From Persicaria tinctoria (taxonomy: Eukaryota; Streptophyta; Magnoliopsida; Caryophyllales; Polygonaceae): a stretch of DNA of 64,000 bases. The notes beneath the pieces are model-generated. The model searched no databases. It was not told the DNA's origin and saw only the letters and a program-made list of their open reading frames with translations. Shown here piece by piece: positions 10,843 through 21,238 of this stretch. Location: positions 37,856,975-37,920,974 of the forward strand of contig JBANSL010000009.1 of NCBI GenBank assembly GCA_037127255.1. The letters are read 5' to 3'. The first letter of the stretch is position 1. Every line of letters starts with the position of its first letter. The position numbers and the translations under genes are program-made.

Positions 10843-10862
10843 TGCAGCCAAACACGGCCTAA
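10843..10862. repeat. Right end of the Harbinger element with TAA flank
   Basis: The sequence GCAGCCAAACACGGCC ends at 10859 and is followed by TAA at 10860-10862. This matches, in inverse, the common plant Harbinger terminus (GGCC...GTTTGG) and its TAA/TTA target site. I find no matching left end in the window, so it is a one-ended call. Confidence 0.5.
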
Positions 10863-11011
10863 ATAACCACTCACTATATCTGAATACCCACCGAAACCGA
10901 AGAGCTACATACTACAATTGAATACCCGATGCAACTAAAAAACAACTATGCACTCTGAATAACTATTGCAACAAAATAACACATTATAATGAAATAACTA
11001 TTAATTGTAAC

Positions 11012-11750
11012 CATAGGCGAAGCTAGGCGGGGGCAAGCGGGAGCATTCGCCCCCCCTTTCATCCGACAAATTACTTATATTTGTTCTACTCGTCGATAGC
11101 TTCGTTTTGATATATTATAAGTCTGAATCCGATAACCGAGTAAAAAGTTATGAGAGTTTGAAAGTTAAACACAGATAAATTATTTCAAATGTCTTTTAAT
11201 AAATCATGACGCTTTTATATTTTACTTAATTTGATATTTAGGTAATGTAATTCAAAATCTAAGAGCTTCGAAACAAGAGGTTATATTACTAAATTCGATA
11301 ATTATATAAGAAATTATGCAAGTTTAAAGTTTGTATATCTTGTTACACGTTATTGCATGTTAAGAGAACAACAAGTTGCATATGACTTTGTGTGGTTTCA
11401 AACGATATATTTTTACACGAAAATAATGTTGTTATAGATTAAAATGACATCATCTTCCTTTTAAAGAGAAAAATAACTATATAACAATTAATGACATAGT
11501 TTTAAACTAAAACACTACAATTTTTTTTTTTTGAAAAGCAACACTACAAAATTTTGAATAAAAAAACATTGTGTTTTGAACTAAAAACTTAAAAAAACCT
11601 TGTCTTTAACTAAAATATATCACCATTTAATGTAAATTAAATATCATAGTTATGCTTCTCTAAACTATAGAAAAATCTATCAAAAAATGAATCAACAATT
11701 TGTATAAATTTCGCCCCCCCTTCGATAAATTTCTGGCTCCGTCCCTGATG
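11012..11750. mobile_element. Small non-coding DNA transposon with CAT...ATG ends and GTAAC duplication
   Basis: The outer ends are imperfect inverted repeats: CATAGGCGAAGCTAGG on the left, and on the right, read in inverse, CATCAGGGACGGAGCCAG. Just inside both ends lies a CGCCCCCCC tract, in matching inverted positions. GTAAC flanks the element on both sides (11007-11011 and 11751-11755). The 739-bp interior is AT-rich and non-coding. The GGCGGAGCCAG-type terminus is seen on many plant elements often placed near hAT, but hAT elements make 8-bp duplications, so the superfamily is unresolved. Confidence 0.65.
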
Positions 11751-11755
11751 GTAAC

Positions 11756-12070
11756 CGCGTAACAACACACTACAATTGAATGACTCAATAACCAACTAAA
11801 ATATATGATACACATATCAACACACCTCCGCCGACTAATCCATAACAATGGTTCGAATTCGAATGAGTGCATCGCGATTTCTGGTTTATAATCGTTCAAA
11901 GCTTAGCAGGCCTAGCACTATCTTATTCAAACTGGGCCTGGGCCGGGCCCAATGCTTTTTTTGGCGATTCACAATTCGTCAATTCCCCCGCTCCTCTTCG
12001 GATCTGAAAACAAAAAGTAAAGCAAAAATTTCATTTTCGTATTTTGAAATTTTCGATTTCCGCTTTTTCT

Positions 12071-12108
<38 letters not shown>

Positions 12109-12330
12109 AGACACAGTCACACAGATATTCTACCGTTGCGCTGCAGCTCTTCGATGAACCAAGAACCCTAGGAAAACTCCCAAAGTCAAATTTCCACCTC
12201 TGAATCCATCCACATCGTTCTATATAGCTTATTCTTGTCTTGATTTGCTCAGTCGATTCCGCAGCGGGGAGATTTTCGGCGAATTGCTCGCATTTGAACT
12301 GTGAGCACAGGCTGCCGTAGCAATAAGAGA
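11756..12330. promoter_or_regulatory. Upstream region and 5' leader of the RUNKEL-like gene
   Basis: About 570 bases separate the small transposon from the start codon at 12331. The zone includes a (CT)n tract at 12073-12102, of a kind common in plant core promoters and leaders, and no upstream gene on the same strand. A TATA box is not obvious. The transcription start probably lies near the CT tract, but this is inference. Confidence 0.4.
12073..12102 (+). repeat. (CT)n microsatellite in the leader of the RUNKEL-like gene
   Basis: About 15 uninterrupted CT units, about 230 bases before the start codon. Pyrimidine tracts at this place are typical of plant 5' leaders. Confidence 0.9.
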
Positions 12331-15300
12331 ATGAACAATTACCAAATCTACCCAGATCCCATCGGCCGTGGCAAGTTTTCGGTAATGAGATTCTCATTTT
12401 TGTACAAGTGAAGTTTCGTTTTTAGCAGATTTTTTTTCCCTACCCGTTGAGTTTATAATTTGGAGTGGACCGGATTTTTTTCATTGCCTTCCCCCCCCAT
12501 TTTAAATATTTATGCAAATTATTAGCTTAATTTCGACTATGATCTGCTTTGGTTTTGACCTATTTGCTTTATGTTTCTCCCCTGATTGGCTAATTTGGTG
12601 CGAAAACAGACCGTTTACAAAGCCAGAAAGAAGAGAACCGTTGAGTATTTCGCGATTAAGAGTGTTGATAAGTCGCAAAGGAGCAAGGTTCTTCATGAAG
12701 TAAGTCTGTGTTGCTCCCCAGCTCGTTTTTAGGCTATATCTATGTCTCATTAACTACATTTTTAAAGTTGGACTTTTCTGTCCAGGATCGATCTTTATTA
12801 GTTAGTAAGTTTGTTTGTTTGACAGTTGCCAATGTGGTGTGCTGATGTTAGATATTAGGGAGGGTTTGGAAAGCATAAGTGATCTATAATCTCATGTCAA
12901 TGACACTTGTGTCATCTGCTGGTTCATTTAGCATTACATTATGGTTTGGTTGTGATTTTGTGGAAACAGTGAGTATATTTTAAATGTGCACAACAAAAAA
13001 CACAGGTATCCAAATACTATGTATTAGTCTATTACAAGTTTACAACTTGGTGGACATTCCCAGTCCCAGCTAGTCCAGAGCTCCCACCCACCCATGTTCA
13101 AATCGCTAAACCACAGAAACATCAAATTAGTAACAACTGAACCAGGATCTGACCTTCCTATTGTATACATGAGTTACATGCAACCTAATACTAGCCAGCT
13201 CCTTAATGATCTGAATACAGAATACACTATCCACTTTCATAAGATCCGGCTTGAAGATTTTGGCATTCTTGGTGGTAGTTCTGATTTGTTTTTCTTACAT
13301 GTAAAATTCTTTCAATGCAGGTACGAATGCTCCATTCTTTGGATCACCCAAATGTGCTCAACTTTCATGCATGGTAGTTATTACTTTGAGTAGCAGCTAA
13401 GATTCAGAATGCTAAAATATTCCTTCTAAGTATATCCTCTCATACTATGTTTATTGTTCAGGTATGAGACTTCGGCGCACCTCTGGTTGGTGCTGGAGTA
13501 TTGTGTCGGAGGAGATCTGTTATCCCTCCTAAGACAGGTGTGCAACTTTAGTTATATAATCATTTGTCACTATCAGTTTGGTTGCATCTCAATGATATCA
13601 TCTATCTAGTGAGACCCAATTCATGATTCAATACACAATAATATGTTTTCTTCATGACAACGGTGTTCAGGACATCCAGCTTCCGGAAGATTCAATACAT
13701 GATTTTGCATATGGCCTTGCTACAGCTTTACAGTAAGAAATTTGCGTTTCTTTTGATTGGTCAAGACATCATTTTAATGTCTTAATAGTCTTTGGTTTTG
13801 ACAATGAGCATACTCTGCAGTTTCTTACATTCCAAGGGAATAATCTATTCTGATCTAAAGCCATCCAATGCCTTGCTTGATGAGAATGGGCGAATTAAGG
13901 TATTTGCTCGAGAAATGCTTTATTTTTTTTTTGCTTAATTTATGGTAACTTTATTCATAGTAATAATATCGAGTTATTTGCTCATTTATGTGATGCAGTT
14001 GTGCCATTTTGGATTAGCAAAAAAGTTGAGTGATCTTGCCAAAACTTCATCCATGGTGTGTTATCTATTTCCTCTTTGATTTTCATAACCTATAACAGCA
14101 ATACTAGTCATTAGGACAGTCCCTTGTAGTAAGATTTTAAATTGTTTTATGTTCCCAACTAACTCCTGCTAGTAACTGGACATTATTATCTATATTTCTT
14201 GTTCAGATTCCTCAGGCAAAGCGTGGCACACCCACTTATATGGCTCCAGAGCTTTTTCAAGATGGAGGCTTCCATTCTTATGCATCTGATCTTTGGGCTT
14301 TAGGTTGTGTGTTGTATGAATGCTATGCTGGCAGACCTCCTTTTGTGGGGAGAGAATTCACTCAGCTGGCTAAATCCATTCTTTTAGACCCAACCCCACC
14401 TCTTCCTGGTAACCCAAGTCGTCCATTTGTCAATTTGATAAATTCTCTCCTAGTGAAAAACCCAGTTGAAAGAATTCAGTGGCCTGAGCTCTGTGCACAT
14501 GCGTTTTGGAGAAAGAAAGTTACAGTACTGCCTTTACCTCCTCATCCCGCTTTCACTAACTTGGTTGATCTTTCAACCAAACGATGTCTCAATGAACACA
14601 ATGGAGAGAGACATCCTCAATCTAAAAATACTCCAATTCGACGTGAAAGAGAGTCAAAAGGAATGGCTAAACAAGATGAAAACAGTAATTCAGTAGCAAG
14701 AGATTATCGCACACCAGAAAAGGGTGGTTCAAGTGGCCGGAAGTTGCTTTCTAAGACTTCAGCTAGAGTGGTAGAAGAGAAAGCGAGGGAGCCTTCAAGC
14801 GCTACCAGGGCTATGAATCTTCTCAGGCTCTCAAGAATCGCAAAATCGAACTTACATAGAGAAAATGAAAGGGAAAATTACAGAAGGCCTTTGGCCAGTG
14901 GTGCTGAGAATGATTCTGAGATCAAAATTGAGAACACTGACATGGAACTTGATTTTAATGAGAACCTTGAAGATGAAACGCCCGATGAATCTGATGCACC
15001 TGAAGATACTACTTGGACTCCGGAAACAAAAACACCTACTAATGGGAATGATGAAGTTGAAAATGAAAGCCAACCACCTATAACTGTTGCAGCAAATGAC
15101 CCTGAAGCACTTGAACAAGATTCTCATTCAAATCATGTTGAATCTGCAGCTTCACCATTGAGTGCTAGCTCTCTACCAAATCAGAGATCTGAAGTAGCAC
15201 ATGAATCTGAATCTGATTCTTCAAATGGCTCCTCTAACATTTCTGATGTGTTTTGGCATCCATCTGATCTCTCTGTCAGGCCAGTGATGCCCAGCAGGAA

Positions 15301-18300
15301 AGCGGATAAGATACCGGACTCAATACCTTCCCTTTCTTTTGCTACATTGCCAGCATCTGAGCTCTTGAAAATGTCGAAGGACCAAGTTGATGCATTCAGC
15401 TCTAAGATTGCAACTGTGCTTAATGGCAATGCAACCATTGGAGAGAAACAGAATGTGATTCGTTACCTTGAAATCCTAAGCAGTGATCGTGATGCAGCAA
15501 ATTTAATTACTAATGGACCCATAATTCTGGTTCTTGTTAAGATGCTAAGGCAGTCCAAAGCTTATGCATTACGAGTTCAGCTTTCTTCACTCATTGGCTT
15601 ATTGATTCGGCATTCAATATATATTGAAAATGAGCTGGCAAATTCTGGAATTTTGGGTGCACTTGCTGATGGACTCAGAGACAGGCAAGAAAAAGTCAGA
15701 AGATATTCTATGGCAGCACTTGGGGAGTTATTATTTTATATTTCCTCTCAAAATGAACAGATGAGGGATAACAGTGGACCGGCTCCTGGGTGGCAGGTAT
15801 GATATTTTGTTTTTAACTATCCACTTCATAGTCTTTTAACATTGGAAAGCTAGTTCCTACAGCTATACCTCCTTGTCGCCAGTTCATCATGTGTTTGTTG
15901 TGTCTTTAAGATTTTATTCTATTGCTTCATGTTTTAATCTTGTCAATTTTGTTGATCTGTATCCTATCTACTTATCTACAAGTAGGTGGAGAAATACTAA
16001 CCCTGAGAGTTGATAAATATGAATGATTTACGATCTGCATAAAACATTCAATGTATAACTGTTTTGCTGATGCTGGAGTAAATCTAAACAGGTGCCAAAT
16101 GCATTGATTTCACTGGTATCATCAATCTTGCGAAAAGGAGAGGATGATATGACCCAACTCTATGCCCTGAGAACTATTGAAAATATTTTCAGCCAAGGAG
16201 CACAATGGGTAGTTCGTTTCACTAGCAAGGATCTTATCAGCAATCTTTGCTATATATTTAGAGCTTCTGGGAAGCAGGAAAGCACGAGATTGACTGCTGG
16301 ATCATGTCTGGTGCGTCTGGTGAGGTTTAACCCTCCAACCATTCAGACTGTTATAGAGAAACTGTCACTCAAAGAAATTGCATCAGCACTTGTAAAAGGT
16401 AGTGCACGCGAGCAGCAAATCAGTTTGAATCTTTTAAATATGGCCATGCTCGGGAGCCATTTCAGCAACATTGGTCGTAGCCTTGTACCACTGATGGAGG
16501 ACAAGAATCTAGTTTCAAGTCTTGTGTCTCTTGTTGAGCAGGGGAGTGAAGTCTTGAGAGGAAAGGCACTTGTTCTTGTAGCCCTGCTTTGTAAAAATGG
16601 TAAAAGATGGTTGCCTCATTTCTTTTGCAATGGGAGGTTACTCACTACCGTGGATAGATTGGCAAAGGAAAAGGATAATTATCTGCAGCATTGTTTGAAT
16701 GCTTTGGTTCAGATTGTGGTTTCCACTGTACCAGGTTTACTGAACACAATAACAGGAGACATTCAGCTGATAATGGGAGGTAGGCGGCATGGCCTAAGCA
16801 GTCGAGCAGCTCCAAAAACTAACATTAATTTATTTCCAGTTGTTCTTCATCTTCTTGGAAGCTTATCTTTCAGGAGTAGAGTGGCCAACCTAGAATTTCT
16901 TCAGCATTTGACAAATATAATCAAGTTGGTGGAATCTCCTTTTCAGGTATACGACATTGTGACACTTTTATGGTGTTAGTAATGGTTAGCTTATTTTTCA
17001 GGATTAGATTAGGTAGTTAGCTTCAAGAATATATTTCTCTTCTTCCATGGAACAAGGCATTAGTTACTTGAATTGGGGTTCATTTTTTGAAAGAAAAGTG
17101 TAGGTGTAAGAATTTGGCTAGGATGTCGCTGCTTTTTAGTCTTCAATGTGGTAAATGCTTGACATATCACACCATAGTCTCCGATCTTGGGTTGGAGTAT
17201 ATGATAGATTGATAGGTATTCCAGTAAAACGGATACATTCCATATTTCAGTTTGATCCGCCACCTGTGAGTCTAACTAGTTCTCTATTGACTGAACCTAG
17301 TCTTGACTCTGATTGGTCAATTTACCAATCGCAAGTTTCTTGATATTATAGTTTTGATTAAACAAAATTTATTCATTTATCTTTTTCAGCGAGTCACAAG
17401 ACTATAATCTCCTCACATACTTGACTGAGTATATGCTTTTATGAGTATTGTTCGTTGTTAAAAGGCATGCAAGTATATTTTTTCTAATAAGAGATAAGAA
17501 ATGCCAAACGGCCCAAACTTCTGTAAACAGTTATCATCTATGAACTTAAGACGGATTTAGATTTTCATCTTTCATTATAAGTCAGTTGATATTAGTTTCC
17601 ATATTGTTGGCATTTGGAAGTGTTCTCTGCTTCGTTTGGCTATGTTAACTCTTGAATGTGTACTATTTGTTTGAATTCTACAGGGTAGGGATGACTTTCA
17701 AATAACACTTCTACAAGTTCTGGAGTCTATCACGGAAGAGAGATCAGTTATCCTGGAAAATGCTCATATATTTACTTGTGAAATACTTCCTAGTTTGTCC
17801 ATTCTTTACAAAGGAAACAAGGATGGTGATGCCAGATTCCTGTGTTTAAAGATTATGTTCGATGCAATGGTCATTTTCCTCAACGAACCATCAGAAGACA
17901 CCAAAAGAGCGGAGGAATTGAAGTCCGTATCTAATAAGCACTTCCTGCCCCTCTATCCCATGTTTATTGAGGATGAGGATCCCATACCCGCGTATGCACA
18001 AAAGCTCCTCGTCATGATCATTGAGTTCAATTACATAAACATCGCTGATATTCTGCATCTGAAGACAATCCAGCAGTGCTTTGAGTTCCTGCTTGGCGAT
18101 CTCTCAACTGCAAATGTGAACAATGTGAAGCTCTGTCTGGCCCTGGCATCTGCTCCTGAATTGGAGACAAAGATCCTTTCTCAGCTGAAAGTAGTCCGGA
18201 GAATCAGTAATCTTGTGGAGTTTGTAAATGCAAAAGACATGGAAGATTTCATGGAACCAACTCTGGCTTTATGTCGGGCTTTCCTCCTACGTTCTGTACG

Positions 18301-18799
18301 CAACCGAAAATCCTTTGCTTACTCCAGAGAACCAAATCTCTTGTCAGATGGCCTCTCTGAACCACCCAGCGCAGTTGATCCACAACACTGTGTCAGGGAT
18401 ATCTCAGATTTCAGTAGCAACATGGGTGTCTTCCTTGAGCTAAGCCGGTCGCAGGAGTCAAGCATCTCAGATTTAGCCTCAGAATGTGTAGTTTTACTGA
18501 TGAAGTCGGCCCCTAGGGAAGCCACCACGGGCTTCCTGACCAATCTCTCCAAAGTTACCGCCATTCTGGAGAGCTGGCGCCACGGCATTCCCCACTTGCT
18601 AGTGCAAAGGATGCTGCATGCTCTCGGCTATTCCTGCAGGCAGTACCTATCACACGCTATGATCCTCTCGATTTCTGCCCAAGAGGTGTTGAAGATAAAG
18701 TCGCTCATGTCTACCCTCCGACGCTGTGACATACCAGTGGTAGCAACTGCTGCTTCCCTTGTAGCACCTGAGCTCGAACGACTCCCTCGCTATCGTTAA
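12331..18799 (+). CDS. RUK: RUNKEL/ULK4-like serine/threonine kinase-like protein with armadillo-type repeats
   Basis: Ten exons, with GT-AG borders, join in frame to 1,342 codons: 12331-12381, 12610-12699, 13321-13373, 13462-13537, 13671-13732, 13821-13899, 13999-14055, 14207-15796, 16092-16946 and 17684-18799. The start context is MNNYQIYPDPIGRG, which fits the family N terminus. Kinase domain: glycine loop IGRGKFSTVY; Lys34 in FAIK; catalytic loop YSDLKPSN (120-127) with Asp122; HFG (140-142) in place of DFG; MAPE at 168-171. Residues from about 250 to 480 are acidic and probably disordered. The remainder (about 500-1342) is Leu-rich helical repeats. Arabidopsis RUNKEL has nearly the same length and exon content as I recall; it is a microtubule-associated protein needed for cell-plate expansion in cytokinesis, and the animal relative ULK4 is a pseudokinase. 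Exon joins are read by eye; no frame breaks are seen. Confidence 0.93.
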
Positions 18800-20107
18800 T
18801 ACTCTCTAGAGGTTTGTTTCCTGAACCTTGTCTTTCCCTTGTTCAGTTGTGTCATCTACCTGTTCTATGTGTTGGCTTGATCCTTTTACATTGACCTGCA
18901 TATGATGACACTGGCTAATGTACAATACAGTTTAAAGGTCAAGTTATTGAATGTGGTCAAGTAGTTATGTAAAATTCTTAATGCCTTTTCTTTTGTATGG
19001 CCTGCATGTGTACTACTTTGTACACGGTCTAAATTTTGCTCCTTGCTTGACATGCAGTAAGTCAAACACTGAGTAGTAGCTTCTATGTAAAGTACTATTT
19101 ATTGTCTGTCTTTGATGGTTTCCAAGTCAAAATTGGTGCTAATCTTTGATGTATTTAGGGGAATCTTTTTTTTTTTCTGCTTTCATTAACAATTTGTTTT
19201 CATTACTAACAATTACATTTGGGCATCAAATCTGCCCAGTTAAACTTGAGAAGATTCTTAATTTTCTACAATTTTGCATTTTGGAGGGAAAGAAGGCACT
19301 TGTCTTTTGGCTACATTTATTGACATTCGAAGTTGGAATAAAGAGTTTTCCAAAAATAATTTGAACGAGAAATTGTACACCATTGTATGATTCGAGTTAT
19401 CCCAACCAAATGTGGAAAAATATTCTCGATGCAACCCATAATACTTTATGCACGAATTTGCAAAGTTGATAGTATTTACTGCATTATCGTGCCATCGTCA
19501 TCTCGATCGTTGACGAAAACGTTACTAGTTGACAATTGTGTTCATAATCTCTTTAGAGGTCAAATTCGAACTGAATTGAGCAATGAGAGCCTCTTTTTTT
19601 TGGATCCTGTTTCGGTGGAGTTCAAGGATAACTCTATCAGGTAGAGTTTCTTTTCCTCTCACAAAAATGAATAGAAAAGAAAAAAATAAAAAAAAATTGA
19701 GGATGGTGGTGGGGGGAGGGAAAGAAGGGGGAGATTTTTAACCACTGATTTTAAAATCAGTGGTTGAGATTCTCCAAACTCTGTGGTAGAGTTTTTTCCC
19801 AAACTCGTAACTTTTCTTCCCTTTAAGCAATGCTGAACTGTTAAACGGTTTCTTTCAAGTGTTCAGTGTACATATGAAACCCATTTGTGTGCTTGATTCG
19901 ATCTCCTACAATGGGGAAATCGCGTGCTCGAAACAAATCCTCAGTGATTCCATAAAAAATATGTGCAAAAGATGTTCATAAAAAACAGGCATAAACTTCA
20001 AAAGGCATAACAATTAGATCAATTTAAGCTGTTCATAATCAGTCACCACAAATGATGATTACCCTAATACCTAAGGCAATGAAATCAAATCACAATGAGC
20101 ATTGAAA
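18800..20107. other. 3' flank of the RUNKEL-like gene and intergenic spacer
   Basis: The first few hundred bases are probably the 3' untranslated region (T-rich, with TTTGTA-type motifs), but I cannot place the cleavage site. The rest has no convincing coding frame. It contains a perfect 26-base palindrome at 19740-19765 flanked by two short inverted AACTCTA/TAGAGTT motifs. Confidence 0.5.
19740..19765. repeat. Perfect 26-bp palindrome
   Basis: AACCACTGATTTT is followed directly by its exact inverse, AAAATCAGTGGTT. On both sides lie self-complementary words (AACTCTATC...GTAGAGTT at about 19631 and AACTCTG...GTAGAGTT at about 19779), so the block 19630-19800 may be a decayed fold-back element. 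Confidence 0.9.
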
Positions 20108-21238
20108 TCACAAACAATCATACCTCTCCTCGTACATTCTCTTCTCCATGTATGGCTTTCCGGAGTCCATCAACAACAAGCTTTCCTTGAAATGGCAGGG
20201 GGAGCGATTCTTCACCGTGATCTTCGTATCGTAGAAGACATCCTCGAAAATTCTCTGCAGATGATCTTCATCAACATAGAACAGTATCCGCCACGAGCTT
20301 GCAACTCCATAGCTCTTCATCAGCCACATCACGCACTCGCCTCCCTGCGAAAACTGCATCACGGTGAGCGATCCATCCTCGCGAACGAAGACCTCTGGAC
20401 TCTTGCACGAACCAGATCGGACTTCCTCGGGGAGATCCATGGCTGTCAATTCATCGCGCTCGCAGTTGAATGCCAACAAAGTGTAGCAGGAATCAGGTGT
20501 GGTGGCTATCCAGTGGATGCTTCCGTTCGCAAAGCAACTGATCGTCGCCGAGGTAACGATTTGGCAGGAGAAATTGACACGATTAGAGGCCGGATTCCTC
20601 CACTGACCATCTCGAACCGAGAACAATTTACAATCTGGAACCTTGTACGCATCTCTAGACGACGAAAGCCTCACCACCTTGAAATCGTGGCTAGAGCGAT
20701 CGAAACCGAATCCGGCGACGAAATTGTAGGATTCCGGCAATGGCGGCGAGGATGGGAGGGTGTAGTGCTTGCGAATTGCAGGGTTCCAGAGAACGGCAGG
20801 GACATCGCGGGCGGCGAAGGAGGGGCGGGTGAGGCAGATTACGCCATGGATTACATCTGCGACTCGGAGTCCTAAATCTAGAGTTCGGAAGGGGAATTTG
20901 AGATACCTGTAATCCCTTCCTTTCAAGGCCCGATCGCCGGGGTGATGGAGAGCATACGACGATAGAATGGATAGATCGCCGAACTTGTTCGTCCAGAATA
21001 GGAACTCCCCGGTGGCGGAGGCGGTGAAGTTGAGGTGATCGGAAGCGAATCGAGGAGACGAGAGGAGAGAGTTCCATGACTTGCAAACGCATCGGCATCG
21101 GCCTAGGGCTTTGACGCGTAATTTCGTGAAGATCTCCGACCACAAATCTTCGGGTATCGATGGTGTCGAGACTGGAGAGGGACGCACGCTTCTTGAAGGA
21201 TGATCGGACGCCATTGGCAACGGTTCCGCCGTACTCAC
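20108..21238 (-). CDS. F-box protein with F-box-associated (FBA-type) domain
   Basis: An uninterrupted 376-codon frame. Residues about 28-66 form the F-box (PEDLWSEIFTKLRVKALGRC, then RCVCKSWNSLLSSPRF), which binds SKP1 in SCF ubiquitin ligases. The rest matches the plant F-box-associated layout, including VAGFGFDRSSHDFKVVRL and a WIATTPDSCYTLLAFN-like strand pattern, and would choose the substrate. The first ATG gives MSTAEPLP; the second, eight codons later (MASDHPSRS, at 21214), is the one kept in the paralogue at 27782, so it may be the true start. The frame ends RYDCL and a stop, but GAGAG|GTATGATT at the very end looks like a splice donor, so a short last exon downstream (lower coordinates) is possible. 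Target unknown. Confidence 0.85.
   Translation of the reverse strand: MSTAEPLPMASDHPSRSVRPSPVSTPSIPEDLWSEIFTKLRVKALGRCRCVCKSWNSLLSSPRFASDHLNFTASATGEFLFWTNKFGDLSILSSYALHHPGDRALKGRDYRYLKFPFRTLDLGLRVADVIHGVICLTRPSFAARDVPAVLWNPAIRKHYTLPSSPPLPESYNFVAGFGFDRSSHDFKVVRLSSSRDAYKVPDCKLFSVRDGQWRNPASNRVNFSCQIVTSATISCFANGSIHWIATTPDSCYTLLAFNCERDELTAMDLPEEVRSGSCKSPEVFVREDGSLTVMQFSQGGECVMWLMKSYGVASSWRILFYVDEDHLQRIFEDVFYDTKITVKNRSPCHFKESLLLMDSGKPYMEKRMYEERYDCL

Noticed and set aside
20102..20875. Plus-strand 257-codon frame across the F-box gene, and its counterpart at 26772-27443
   Set aside because: Antisense shadow: the minus-strand frame encodes a recognisable F-box protein, and the plus-strand translation has no domain.
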